A stretch of 64,000 nt of DNA from Cyclina sinensis (Eukaryota; Mollusca; Bivalvia; Venerida; Veneridae), in contig JAAONU010000001.1 in NCBI GenBank assembly GCA_012932295.1, positions 43,373,134 through 43,437,133 of the forward strand, read 5' to 3'. The position numbers and the translations under genes were made by a program. Shown here piece by piece: positions 33,053 to 42,679 of the stretch. The notes under the pieces were generated by a model. That model was not told where the DNA came from. It saw only the letters and a program-made list of their open reading frames with translations, and did no database searches. How positions within the stretch are numbered: the first letter of the stretch is position 1; the number at the start of each line of letters is the position of its first letter.

Positions 33053-34607
33053 TAATTTAAATTGTATGTTTATTCTTCATGAAAATGTAGTTTAAGTCAA
33101 GAAAATGAATTAAAAAAAAGACACATGCAATGATGCTCTCTATAATTCCTAATATGAAAAAAAAACTTAATATATAATGAAATAATTACATTATAAACAT
33201 TGTCATAATGATGTATTATAGTAATACTATAGTATTGTAGTATTGTTTTGCAAAACGTTTAGCTTTTATATTATTGTTTTACTTTTTGACTGCTTGATTG
33301 ATTGATAGTTTGTTTGTTTGTTAAAAAACATATTTTGGGATTTGCTAGATTCATTAAGTACTGAATATCTATTAAATACTTTTTAAACGTATCTGTTTTT
33401 TAAAAAAAGTAATATTCACATATTCAATACCACCCTCATCATCCTAAACAAGAGAATGTATTTTGATTTTGTAGGAAATATTCCAAATGCGTCACTGGGA
33501 GTTGTAGATAATACGGCTTGCGTACGGACTTTTCAGAACTGTTGCGAATATACCCTGAACATACGAATGAAAAATTGTGGATATTATATGGTGTATTGCT
33601 TTCTCGATCTGCATCCTGCATGTCATAGCAGGTTTTGCTTTGGTAAAAATACATGTGTTTTATCGCCTTCTTTAACCTCAAAATATGGCTATATTTTCAC
33701 CATAAGTCATTTTTAGAGCAAAAACGAATACAACGCTTCTCTTATATATACGGTATTTCTTGTTAAGCATATTTTCAGCTAGTTTCCATGTGCAAAAAAA
33801 AAAATACAAATCTATACCGCAAAAAGTATCCAAAAATATTCATTTGTGCTTCACATATTCTAGAAGTCTGCTGGCGCATTTATATTACAAAAGATTCATT
33901 GTTATTTCTGAATCATTCTTATCAACTATTAGTAATTAAATATGTTACACTGAACAATGAATTTCGTTTTATTTCCTTTTTAAATTATTAAATTTCAACG
34001 AAATCCTGATACTGAGTCAAAGTACTGAAAATTTTCTGTAAACCGTTTCAGTTAACGTACTGTTATATTATATTTTTATTTTCCTTCCTTTTTTAATACT
34101 ACATATAACTAGATGTAGATCTGAGCGTAGAAACAACAAGTACCACCACTACTACCACCACCACCACAACAACAACTACAAAACCCCCCACTACAATAAC
34201 ACCGACGAAGACGAAACCAGACTGCGAGGAAAATTGTGAACACCATTGTGACAGAGGTGAGGAAAGAATCGGAAATGGTTATATTTAAACGTCTACTCTT
34301 TTTTTCTTCGGGCCCCTTAGAAATATTACACTTAATTGTCTTTTTCATATTTTTTTGCTGTTTTCTTTTTGTGCAATTGGTATAAAATGTACAGAGATAT
34401 TTTTTAGCATCCATTGACTGCTTCTGCTTACTGACGTGGGCAGGACACAAAATTTATTCAAAACTGTTTTCTTTCAAGCTTTCAAATATCTAAATATTAG
34501 ATAGATAGATAGATAGATAGATAGATGGGATGCGATGGGATGCGATGCGATGCGATGCGATGCGATGCGATCGATAGACAGACAGACAGACAGACAGACA
34601 GATATAC

Positions 34608-34646
<39 letters not shown>

Positions 34647-35256
34647 CCACACACACACAGAGACTTAGATACGAATACCATTGATGTATATATATATACA
34701 AGTCTATGACAATTTTATATTCATACTTGGGATAATCACAGTATGCCGATACAACGTTTTACGCTTCAGGTTTTATCAAAAGTATTTTACTTTTTTCAGA
34801 CAGACATACAGTGATAGTTGTTTTGATTGTACTGTTGGTCGGCGCACTAGTTGGTGTAACTGTTTTAAGCGTTTTTCTATTCAAGAACAGAAGGTAAAAT
34901 ATTTCAGTTGTATTTGAGAACGTTTAAGTAGGACACGTATGTGTGTTTTAAACGAATGATCACGTTGTTTGTGTTTTCACAGTTAAAAGGAAAAACTATA
35001 AGTTCAGTTTACAATGATGTTTATAATGGTAAAGTACTACGATAGTAATTCCTGTTTAGTATTTTTGTTTTAGTCACTGAGATAATTGCGAGTCTAAATG
35101 CCAAAATGCAGAAAAATGTAAATAGATGTTGTTTTCTGTCAAAGAATGTTGACAGACATTTCTGTTTTTGTTTTCAGAAGCATGGCTATAAGTGTATTTG
35201 AGAAACCTCCACCTTACATGAATGAACCCCCTCTTGATACGAAATTTAAAAAGTGA
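23819..35256 (+). CDS. Secreted-domain membrane protein: D8C domain, Thr-rich stalk, TM, PPxY tail
   Basis: Seven exons (23819-23873, 24118-24147, 32576-32782, 33475-33642, 34113-34256, 34800-34893, 35178-35256) join in frame at GT/AG sites to 777 nt, 258 residues. Residues 1-21 ([21 protein letters not shown]) form a signal peptide. Residues 29-153 form a D8C (uromodulin-type) domain: CD before [26 protein letters not shown], and closing cysteines. Residues 154-201 are a stalk with 13 consecutive threonines and the cluster CEENCEHHC. Residues near 206-229 are one membrane helix ([20 protein letters not shown]). The tail contains [11 protein letters not shown], a PPxY WW-domain ligand. Internal exons are phase 1-1, fitting exon shuffling. 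The likely role is a surface recognition or adhesion protein (inference). Intron 2 (8.4 kb) holds a LINE and a Tc1 element. Polyadenylation may use AATAAA near 35550. Confidence 0.75.
24118..24147 (+). CDS. Exon 2: 30 nt microexon
   Basis: It is flanked by CATTTTACAG and GTACGT. In phase 1 it encodes [10 protein letters not shown], completing a GYA signal-peptidase-like site. Its phase matches both neighbours, which supports it despite its size. Confidence 0.65.
25907..28471 (-). CDS. LINE ORF2, reverse transcriptase part
   Basis: It continues the endonuclease frame after a TAG: 854 residues, [10 protein letters not shown] to NSIVNITD. Reverse transcriptase blocks appear in order: [49 protein letters not shown] (motif A), [19 protein letters not shown] (motif B), [12 protein letters not shown] (catalytic FADD) and [14 protein letters not shown]-terminal cysteine/histidine cluster, [20 protein letters not shown], matches the zinc-knuckle-like end of L1-clade ORF2 proteins. 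Apart from the upstream TAG the frame is intact. If that TAG replaced CAG (Gln), endonuclease and transcriptase would form one normal ORF2p (inference). Confidence 0.85.
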   Translation of the reverse strand, partial: VRYKWKENLKHTFRAGVISKLPELNRLTHDINITSRDSVNDILSKFTNIVRDVADPLFSKSCNFNNKSSYFTDKPIVNHAEWFDYDCILARRRYLEALSVFNRLKSSYSREQFCVLKKDYKELCNKKRKSAENKKLIEIGKLKNAQPKQFWKYFKRNSKNKHNISTDDFKRYFSELANDITQCTNPEAEEFCSGYDFNSSNAEFDQLNQRITVAEILECVKCLKREKAMGSDYIMNEYLIESIDILSSHVCDIFNAILDSGYFPEKWTEGVIVPLHKKGDINDVNNYRGITLVSCFSKLFTTILNKRIVTFCEQNNIISDAQFGFRKGRSTTDALFILLNVVQQYLNENKRLYCVFVDMKKCFDTIYRSALWLKLYKNGIQGKLLRIVRDMYQKVKSCVRNCNNYSEYFEYAVGLKQGEIMSPILFSLFVEDLELFLQDDVDSGLVIDDIVLILLLFADDMVILGKSKEELQKNLNLLYDYCSKWGLEVNTEKTKIMVFRKRGGLLLDEHWTYNGKELEVVNDFNYLGTVFHYTGNFTLNQEYLTGKALKALNLLTINCKKIRLRPKVLCQLFDAFVGSILNYAAEIWGYTKSKVIERIHLKFCKHLLKVRNSTCSVSVYGELGRYPLYIKRYVAMVKYWLRLINSDNIILNRVYLMSLEHCNKGFKNWVTNVKALLCNFGFTYVWDNPCAIDKNFVYIFKERVIDCFIQGWNVNKGSSEVLDLYKNFKNVFGYEAYLDILPSSLRCYITRLRISAHALRIQTGRYARNRIPRNERYCQCCHSLDLEDEYHFVIICPIYSDLRKKFIAKYYYIKPSVYKFLELLQTENKTALYKLGLYCKNAMSIRNSIVNITD
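28472..29341 (-). CDS. LINE ORF2, endonuclease part
   Basis: Directly after the ORF1 TAG and in the same frame, the sequence reads [20 protein letters not shown]. The APE-type endonuclease motifs are complete: WNINGL, FLYESW (catalytic Glu), [10 protein letters not shown] (Asp and Asn), VIDLLLAR and YSDHAPV (Ser-Asp-His). There is no ATG between the TAG and WNINGL, so the domain lacks a normal start of its own. The frame closes at a second TAG (28472-28474) after DVSEVKN and reopens at once as [13 protein letters not shown]. Confidence 0.8.
   Translation of the reverse strand, partial: GFDEGELKLISWNINGLTSVKKQSPDFVNLVSGNDIIFLYESWTNKDSDVELSGYTAHNFYRKCQNRNARRCSGGVVVYYKNHLAPGIEIVRIHFDTLVWLKLDHRYFHYEKDVYVCGVYIWCEDSPMYNIANVDLFDILQNDIHDFEDLGHLYLVGDWNSRVGKKNDFITCDTYISNIDDDDYVPDTYLFRASHDNICNSFGTKLLDLCRSSGFRICNGRIGHDFNCGMYTFANKNGASVIDLLLARDKDFPLLCDFCIDSFNEYSDHAPVLFTLRCNFYVDVSEVKN
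29342..30349 (-). CDS. LINE ORF1 protein (L1 ORF1p-like)
   Basis: From the ATG at 30349 this gives 335 residues. A basic, Ser/Asn-rich start ([11 protein letters not shown]) leads to a long coiled coil ([18 protein letters not shown] to [16 protein letters not shown]), then an RRM-like segment ([31 protein letters not shown]) and a C-terminal domain ending [20 protein letters not shown]. This order matches the trimeric RNA-binding, nucleic-acid chaperone ORF1p of L1-type LINEs. The stop is TAG, and the endonuclease continues in the same frame at once. In-frame GTG codons precede the ATG but are not credible starts. Confidence 0.8.
   Translation of the reverse strand: MGKKSRNKRKKSDDSLNNDSLNTCNKAGKYTDSPEHNWVSVSDILNETNSVLFGSNDQVNLSTFFEEPNMSDQTANKSDHSPPSPVTVNTSDKTMEPAHLEIMTCLKNIESRLSAVETSLKSLDSLENKVDKFDQEMKKLWTYIQDNQNRTDERLRKVEDMTESANFNLGLMNDKVVTLEKERKGIRDDLAYLQSQSMRNNLVFGNIFEAPSETPAETEDILRGFMEKELEIAKDIVDSFQFERVHRMGAKSGSKKRNIVAKFTLFKEREFVRKQWKHLQGTNFFMHEQFPKEVNDKRRLLLPKLKEAKRAGKRAWLSYDTLYVDGKRVAVGADS
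30512..30525. repeat. (TA)n left of the Tc1 element
   Basis: Short TA run abutting the left inverted end. Confidence 0.8.
30526..32034 (+). mobile_element. Tc1-like DNA transposon
   Basis: Inverted ends CTGACGGAAAAATATAACTG and on to TGCA (30526-30549 and 32011-32034, 24 bp, one mismatch) enclose 1509 bp with one intact transposase. TA flanks both ends. It sits in a TA microsatellite, with TA runs continuing on both sides, in intron 2 of the D8C gene. Confidence 0.9.
30821..31837 (+). CDS. Tc1-like transposase, intact
   Basis: From the ATG at 30821 ([20 protein letters not shown]) this gives 338 residues, normal for Tc1 transposases. Two N-terminal helix-turn-helix parts ([20 protein letters not shown] and the [20 protein letters not shown] segment) surround the AT-hook-like GRPR. 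The catalytic triad is complete: [16 protein letters not shown] and [14 protein letters not shown], with 34 residues between the second Asp and the Glu (DD34E). The codons are visibly GC-richer than the surrounding AT-rich DNA, and there is no stop or frameshift. It may be a recent arrival and may be functional (inference). Confidence 0.9.
   Translation: MPRISENDRLRAVGMLQAGIAQNAVAQRFGVHRNTISALWRRFQQRGNVRDLPRPGRPRVTSIRQDNYIRLTHLRNRFQPATLTARTIPGLRPISGRTVRNRLREHSITPRRPAIRPTLLLRHRQRRRQWCRQYLRLPRAYWNNVLFTDESRFHLESSDGRVRVYRRRGERYLDPCVFQRQRFGGGGSIMVWGGISSQGRTQLVIVRGNLTGVRYRDEIVIPHVLPFLQRQGRNMTFQQDNARPHVARVVTRFLAQQNVSVLPWPAVSPDLSPIEHVWDEMKRRLRQRRNQPLTLDQLAQTLVNIWNTIPQAVIANLVASMPRRCRACLNANGGHTRY
32035..32074. 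repeat. (TA)n right of the Tc1 element
   Basis: About 20 TA units directly after the right inverted end; continuous with the insertion target. Confidence 0.9.
32118..32173. repeat. (TA)n microsatellite
   Basis: About 28 TA units, separated from the previous run by a 43 bp unique spacer. The reading frame through both runs is an artefact. Confidence 0.9.
32576..32782 (+). CDS. Exon 3: first half of the D8C domain
   Basis: This 207 nt phase 1-1 exon starts [12 protein letters not shown] and ends [14 protein letters not shown] at a GTACAG donor. [13 protein letters not shown] and [10 protein letters not shown] are the diagnostic parts. Confidence 0.8.
32955..33052. repeat. T- and G-rich low-complexity tract in intron 3
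   Basis: Long T runs interrupted by GGGTGGGGGGGG and TTGTTGTTG, between D8C exons 3 and 4. Confidence 0.85.
33475..33642 (+). CDS. Exon 4: second half of the D8C domain
   Basis: This 168 nt phase 1-1 exon reads [40 protein letters not shown] and [14 protein letters not shown], the usual second half with NCC and NCG-YY-VY. The donor is GTAAAA. Confidence 0.8.
34113..34256 (+). CDS. Exon 5: Thr-rich stalk
   Basis: This 144 nt phase 1-1 exon has 13 consecutive threonine codons made of ACC/ACA/ACT triplets, then [20 protein letters not shown]. It is probably O-glycosylated (inference). The donor is GTGAGG. Confidence 0.75.
34499..34658. repeat. Compound microsatellite in intron 5
   Basis: Consecutive (GATA)n (34499-34526), (GATGC)n with two GATGG variants (to about 34571), (GACA)n (34573-34602), (GATA)n (34608-34647) and (CA)n. 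Frames through it are low-complexity artefacts. Confidence 0.9.
34800..34893 (+). CDS. Exon 6: transmembrane helix
   Basis: This 94 nt exon enters in phase 1 and leaves in phase 2. It encodes [20 protein letters not shown] and [11 protein letters not shown], a membrane helix followed by a basic stop-transfer segment. Confidence 0.75.
34983..35028 (+). other. Candidate alternative exon between exons 6 and 7
   Basis: This 46 nt segment is flanked by TTTTCACAG and GGTAAAG. If included after exon 6 it gives an immediate TAA, ending the protein after FLFKN-R-S without the PPPY tail. It may be a cryptic or poison exon; no transcript evidence is available. Confidence 0.3.
35178..35256 (+). CDS. Exon 7: cytoplasmic tail and stop
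   Basis: Entered in phase 2 after TTTTCAG, it reads [20 protein letters not shown] then TKFKK and TGA. PPPY fits the PPxY consensus for WW domains such as those of NEDD4-type ligases (family knowledge). Confidence 0.7.
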
Positions 35257-38200
35257 ATACGAAGATGAAAATAAACATTGTCGAAATGCATTTGTTATCT
35301 AAACTTTACACAAGAACGTTAAATGGATTTAATAATGTGAAAGTAATTTATTAGTTTTAAATCAAACAAATCGTTGTTTAACGGTGAACACGTGTTTGAT
35401 CACATACCTTAAATATGTACAGGACCCACTGCACCTCATTTGATAAAATTTCTAAGACAAAAACAGAGATAAGATGAACGAAAACTGTTAAAGCAAACAT
35501 CATCCTTATTTTCCTAAAGAATCAAGAATGGGTAACGTGTTAGTTTTGAAATAAAACGACAGGTTTGATTATCAAAATGATCATTTTTGACACCTCGAAG
35601 ATGTTACAGATTTGAACCTGGTTCAAACGCTTATTTGTGTTTATATAGGCTTATGCAAAAGCTATGGATGAAAATTAGCAAGAAAATCAAGGTTGATTTT
35701 CAAGACTGATATTTTCCGTAAAGAACTATGATAATATAGTATATGAAACATTGCAGTACTCAATGTTAATATTTATATTGTAGATTGTTTCATTTGTATT
35801 AAATTTAGATTCGTTTGTATTGTAATTTTTCATTAGTTTTTAATAATTTCTTCATTCTTGTTCAATGTATGATAATTTTGCATTTCTATTCAATACCGTC
35901 AAATTATTTACTATATGTTACTTTTGTATTCTACACTGATAAATTTATATCGTAAAATTATTATTGATATAATTTCACAATACTAAAGAACAATCGGTTC
36001 AGTTCGATAATATGTTTTGAGGGGATACCAGTGCTTTAATCGACTCTGCATTTTTGTTGTTATATGGTTTCAAGGTCGTCTCCATTTCTAATGCATATTT
36101 TTTCAAAGGAATATAAAAAAACAGAAATTTGTCAAACCATAATTGTGACAAAGGTCAGTTACATATTATAACTACTTTCAATATAAAAGAATGCACGAAA
36201 AAATTTTCGCCGGGCTGTGTCTAGCTACCTTGAACCATGCAGAACTAAGAACCTATACAGAATTGATATCACTTCTTTATGTCACTTCTATTAAAATGCT
36301 TTAATACTTTGCTTTTTACCGATTATTTTTGCTTTTTACAAATTATTTTCTTAAGTTTTTTTCATGTAAAGGCGACTGGATAGATTCAAAGCACTTAAAA
36401 TATAACAATTCAAACATGTTTCAATTAAAACATATATATGCAAATATTTAATGCATCATATAAAAGAGATGGTACCGTTTGTAATAGTGGGAAAATGAGA
36501 ACAAGAACAGTTTGCATTCGAACTCCAACCAAATTAAAATTTGAAGACTTAGAGATTTAATGATAAGACAAATGGTTACTCATTATATAATTGTCGCCTA
36601 ATTAAGAAATTTCATTTCCTATCTGTATATATCATTTCATATGCGGGAAAGCCTGGCAAATACTGATACATGATACGCCTAAAAGCTGATAGTTACAGTG
36701 GATACGTTATGGGTGTGAAGTTGATATTTTCATCAAGAACCCACATAAATATTTGGTAGGGAAAGAATAAATTTCTTCCATGTTAACGAGTTCTATAATT
36801 ATTCCCGTAGCACGAAGAACATTACAAGTCTAAATGACAGTATTTGTTAATACGCATGCGTCCTAAAAATCGTTTGTATACTAGTATGTTACTTATACAA
36901 TTTTTAAAGTTGTATGTCAAAGCTTTTGTACGAAATTTGAAAAATAATCCATATTCTAGATTCTCATATTTCTTTGTATCATCATTATAGTTGATATTTT
37001 TCTACATTTTCTTACTTAAACGGTGTTCCATTTGTAGGATTATTATCTAAGAATTCGGAGGATATTGCTTTGTTAATGTCAGTTGGTCCGTCGGTAGACC
37101 AAATATTTCCTATCAATAACTTGGTAACACACAGATGCTGAGACTTGACACTTTGAATGTAGGCTTGGCCTAATGTGTAGATGAATATTATTGTGTTGAG
37201 CCACCTAGGTAAAATGTCTAGCTCTTAGGAACATGAAGTTTGGGTACTGTCCATGGTGCTGTGTGGGCTATTAACACAATCTAATCAACGCGTTAGAAAA
37301 CCTTTTCAGTCTTCTACATAGCCATCTTAAACGACTTAGCGTTAAATGTTTGCAGTACGTTTGCATTTCTTCAACTTGAAAAGAACACTTGTAAGTTAAT
37401 TATTGTTATAGAGTAAGAAATTTACAAATTTACAAATATTTTGATATTATTTTGAACTAAAATATTCTTTATACCGATCTCATCAAACTCAATCATTACT
37501 CTCCCTTTCCGTTACATAGAAAAGAAAACGATTAAATATTAAATTTCTCTCGTTACTTTTTCCTCTTTGAACGTTTCCAGTAAAGTTAATTTAATCAGAT
37601 TTTTTCAAAATTCCTTGGACATTTTTGTTGATTATAATATAATGTAATTATAATATTTTTCTTTTAAAACTGTTAATGATGTAATATATACTTCACTTCT
37701 ATGTATATCTGTCTAGTTTAATATTGATTCAGATTCATTGAGACTGTTAAGTACATTTAAAAACTAAACTTGTATTTGTCATATATTAGGCTTAAATCAG
37801 AATTTCATGTTTGTTAAACCAAATTTAACAATTAAAAAGAAAATCAAATTGAAGATTGTGGTGCCTTAGCAATTCTTTTTTTGGTTTGTTTTATGAATAG
37901 CTGTTTAATAGCAATTCAAGTATGTCATAACCTCTGGATGAAAATCACAATCTTAAGGAATGATTTAACAAAAGATGTGACGTTGCAACTCTGACATTTG
38001 TAATTGTATTTTTAGAATATCAGTTTTTAATTATTAAAAGTTGAATTGATTTATATTTTGAAATTCATGTTTTTTATTCTTTGTTTCCTTTTAACAATAT
38101 TGTCTACTATAAGCAGAAGCTGAAGTTTTTTATGACTGTTGTAACATTTCACTTCCTGCTCCCAAGTGTTAAAGTAGATTTTACTTTCTCTAATTATTTT

Positions 38201-39298
38201 AAAATATGGTATTACTGTCTCATAGTCTAGGTATTTTAAACACAGATTGAGCCTAGTATGATATTCTGTAGTTGCTAGGAAACAGGACTATGAACGTTCT
38301 ATTATCACTTTAGTCTGTACCTCCTTTGTTACACATAAATATAAAGTTGTTAATTCACTGTCTTTCAGTCTTCTTTATCTCAAAGCTGGGTTCTAATGAA
38401 TGTATGTAGAGATCTTTTATAAAAAAACATTGGAATTTCCGAATAACGAAACATTTTGCATATAATTTCATGCAAAAAAGCCTTAACATTCTGTTTCGAG
38501 AAAATGTGGTAGATATAGTCATGTACAAGTTTTTTTAATAAACAAAAATTTTACATTGACACCAGAAAAATTGGAAAATATCAAAAATTTTGCGACAAAG
38601 CAACTAGCTAAATTGCACGAGACATATAGAAATACTTTTAGATAAAAAATCTTGAAGCAGATGCTTGTTTCTCTATCAAATCTTAAATGTGTTACTGCTT
38701 ATTTAAGTATCCAATCCTGTCACGGGTTAGGATCGGCCTGAGTGGGTAGCTAACCACCGGGATAACTATCTAAACATATATTGTTTTCTTTATGTTAATA
38801 CAATATCATTTATGATAAACAAACTGGAATGAATAATTCAGTGAATACTATCAATAACTGTCCATACCCAAACATCTTGGAGGAAAGTCTTCAAAGTAAC
38901 TGATCAACACATGACCAGCACTAGTATTTGTCACTTAGTATATTTCTCCGACCAATGTCTATTTGGGCCAGAATATATTTTTGTAGAACTTATACCGACC
39001 ATTAGTAAGTCAATATTGTTTAAGCAAAATATGTATTCACTCTCCGACCAGTAAGGTCACTGTTTTCCTCTGTAACCCGAATTTCTGAAACCTAGGCCAA
39101 ATACAATTCATCTGTACTTGCAGCCAGTATCACCTGGCACTCCCGAGGACAGAAAACCAAAACACCGTTACACACCAAGAACAAAGGAATCATTTACCAG
39201 TGACCTATAGATATGAACATGGCATTCATTTACCGCATGGAAATGTATTCTAAATACATTTATACAGGTACCGGTACGAAAATACTACAGCATGTAAA
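35257..39298. other. No gene seen; minor repeats
   Basis: AT-rich 3' flank of the D8C gene. A T-rich ATTTGTATTGTAAT-type patch at 35760-35960 resembles the arms of the foldback element at 56.4 kb. A degenerate GTCCGTCGGTAGACCAAAT repeat begins near 37085. No other features were recognised. Confidence 0.4.
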
Positions 39299-41995
39299 AC
39301 AAGAGCCACCGCAAGCGGGGGCCACGCTCAACTTTTTCCTATTTCCAGAGGAAGCACATTGTGGTTAAGGGATTTCAAATGAAACATCATTTGGAAATAT
39401 AATTATACAAAACAAAGTTATGGCCAATTTTAGCAACATTCAGAAATTTGACCTTAAAGGTCGAAGTCAAGTTCAGTTTAACCTTCTTTGGAGGTATTGT
39501 CTAAAAGGTACATGTAGTTATGACCAAGAATGAAGACACAACATCCATTAACAACAAAGATATAGCCAAGTTAAGTAATGTCAAGGTCATTTAAAGGTCA
39601 AGGTTATACTTGAATTGTTCAACACGTTTGTTTTATTCTCAGTGTTGTTTTGTCCCTGTATAGATCAAATCCGTCCATAAGTAACAAAAGTTTGGCTATT
39701 TTAGCAAAATGCAATAATTCAAACTTGACTGTCAAGGTCATACTTGAATTAATTAACATGTAGGTTTTGTCATGAGCGTTGTTTTGTCCAAGTATTAATA
39801 AAAAAGAACTAAAAATGACGTAATGGCCAATATTAGTAAAATTCAATAATTTGATCTTGATGGTCAGGGTCATTTGAAGGACAAGGTCACACTTCAATGA
39901 TTCAATGTGTCAGTTTTGTCATAAATGTTGTTTTGTCCCAGTATAAATAAAATCAAATCATAAATATTTAAGCAAATTACAATAATGTGACCTTAACTGT
40001 CAAGGTCACTTTAGGGTAAAAGTCATACCTGAATTATTCAACATGTAAGTTTTGTCAAAAGTGTTGTTTTGTCCAAGTATGAATCAAGTCTAACCATAAG
40101 TTACACAGTTATGACCAATCTTAGCAAAATTCAGTAATTTGATCTTGCTAGTCAAGGTCATTTTAGGTCAAGGTTAAACTTAAATCCAAATGACGGATTT
40201 GTCATAAGTATTGTTTTGTCCAAGTATAAATCAAATCCATCAATAAATGACAAAGTTATGACAATTTAAGCAAAATTCAAACATCTGACCTTGACGGTCA
40301 AGGTCATTTTTAGGTCATGGTAACAATTGAGCTATTCAACATGTCAATATATCATTAGTGTTTTTTTGTTCAAGTATAAATCAATTTCAACAATAGATAA
40401 CAAAGTTATGGCAAATTGTAGCAAAATTCAATAATATGACCTTGAAGGTCAATGTCATTTTAAAGTCAAGTTGATACATAAAAGAATCATAATGTCGGAT
40501 TTGTCATAAGTGTTGTTTTGTCCAAGTATGAATCAAATCCATAAATAAATACAAAATGTATGACAATCTGAGCAAAATTCAATAATTTGACCTTGACGGT
40601 CATGTACATTTTAAGGTAAATGTCACACTTGTCACAAGTGTTTTTTTCCAAGTATTATTAACATCCAACCACAAATAACAATATTATGGCCAGGTTTAGC
40701 AAATTCAATAATCTGACCTTGACTGTAAAGATAATTTAAAGGTCAAAGTCATATCTGAAAGAACCAAAATGTCGGATTTGTCATAAGTGTTGTTTTGTCC
40801 AAGTATGAATCAAATCCATAAATAAATGAGAAACGTATAATAATTTAAGCAAAATTCAATCATCTGACCTTGACGGTAAAGGTCATTTTTAGGTTATGGT
40901 CATACCTGGTTTATTCAATATGTCAGTTTTGTCACAATTGTTGTTTTGTCCAAGTATGAATCAAAACCAACCAAAAACAACAAAGTAAAGACAATTTAAG
41001 CAAAATTTAATTATTTGACCTTGACGGTCATTGTAATTCTAAGGTTAATGTAAAACTTGAATAATTTATCATGTCGGCTTTCTCATAAGTGTTGTTTTGT
41101 CCAAGTCTGAATTAAATCCAACAATAAATAAAAAAAATTATGGCCAGTTTTAACAAAATTCAATGATTTGACCTTGACTGTCAAGGTCATTTAAAGGTCA
41201 AGGTCAAACTTGGAAAAAACATAATGTCGGATTTGTCATAAGTGTTGTTTAGTCTAAATATGAATCAAATCTATAAATAAATGAGGAAGTTATGACAATT
41301 TAAGCAAAATTCAATCATCAGAATTGACGGTCAAGGCTGTTTTAAGGTCATGGTCAAATCGGAGTTATTCAACATGTCGGTTTTGGCATAAGTGTTGTTT
41401 TATCCAAGTATAAATAAAATCCAACCATAAATACTAAAGTAATGGACAATTTTAGCAAAATTTAATAATTTGACTTTGAAGGTGAAGGTCATTTATGAGT
41501 CAAGGTCAAGTTGAGTCTGGTTAACTTGAAGATCTTGTCCAAAGGGTTGTAATGTCCAAGTATGAAGGCAATCCACCTATTAGTAATAAAGTTATGACCA
41601 ATTTTAGCAAAATTCAATAATTTGACCTTGAAGGTGAAGGTCATTTATGAGTCAAGGTCAAGTTTGGTCTAGTCTACTTGAAGGACTTGTCCGAAGGGTT
41701 GTTCTGTCCAAACATGAAGAGAATCCACTTACCAATACTAAAGTTATGGCCAATTTTAGCAAAATTTAATATTTTGACCTTGAAATTTGAAGTTCATTTA
41801 AGAGTCAAGGTCAAGTTGAGTCTGGTCATCTTGAAGGTCTTGTCCAAAGGGTTGTTGTGTCCAAATATGAAGATAATTCATCAAGGAATAAAAAAAAATA
41901 TGATCAATGTTAAAGTTTTCGGACGGGAACGGCAACGGCAACGACACCATGACTATAGCAATAACTCGATTTTTTTTCAAAAAAGTCAAGCTAAC
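39299..41995. mobile_element. Hairpin-ended element with about 151 bp tandem core (pearl-like)
   Basis: The left hairpin GCCACCGC-AA-GCGGGGGC (39305-39322) and the right hairpin around AACTCGATTTTTTTTC and GAAAAAAGTCAAG (41961-41990) enclose about 16 units. Each unit contains AAAGTTATGGCCAATTTTAG, TTTGACCTTGACGGTCAAGG and GTGTTGTTTTGTCCAAGTAT. Spacing of TTGTCC anchors is 151-153 bp in the right part (41097, 41249, 41400, 41552, 41704, 41857), with a few shorter units on the left. No protein is encoded. It is the same structural class as the array at 8.5-10.3 kb but a different unit sequence. Confidence 0.75.
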
Positions 41996-42679
41996 AATAA
42001 AAGAATTCCAAGGGCATTCTTAAAACAGATATTCAAGAAAATTTAAACAGGAAAATATGCAAAATTACCATGTACAAAGGAATTTTACAGCAAATTTTAC
42101 TATCAAACATTGTTCTCCGAAAAAACTATCTCATGTATGACTATTGATAAAGATATGCTTGAACACATCTGTAACCGGTTGCGAGTAGAACAGCTGATTG
42201 CGAGTAGAATAGCTGTACATTACTTTTGGCAGGTTTTGTACTTTGGCATTTTTTTTCAATCCTGTCATCTATCAATTAATTTTAGTACTGACATTTATAA
42301 TCGGAATTAAGCTTTAGTTTTACGGCAGGTGTGCTTGATACAAGTGTTTTGACCATTTATCAAGCTAAAACCACCAAAAGCTAACGGTTATTCTTCCCCG
42401 CAACACAATTACTTTCCAGCTGTTCAATGCGGCAACACTTTTTTCGACCTGATCAAGTTCATAGCTCTTTATATATTTTACTGGCCAATATTTGATATAT
42501 ACTCAGAACAAACATTATATTTAAGGTTATCATTCATAAATAAACTCGCAACAGGTTAACGGTTGTGTTGACATAAAACAAGTTTTCCAATATTACACAC
42601 AGACTGATCAGTATAATACAAAAGAAAATTGCTCATGTGAAAAATATACTTAATGATTAGCTTATATATACGGAGATAT

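Noticed and set aside
34109..34450. 113-codon minus-strand frame
   Set aside because: It is antisense to the threonine-rich exon of the D8C gene; its glycine and cysteine runs come from the ACC repeat.
34474..34701. Two minus-strand frames with [10 protein letters not shown] wording
   Set aside because: Translation of the compound GATA/GACA microsatellite.
34983..35028. Regular coding exon of the D8C gene
   Set aside because: Its phase does not fit either neighbour and inclusion gives an immediate stop. Direct joining of 34893 to 35178 gives a clean frame, so it is listed only as a candidate alternative exon.
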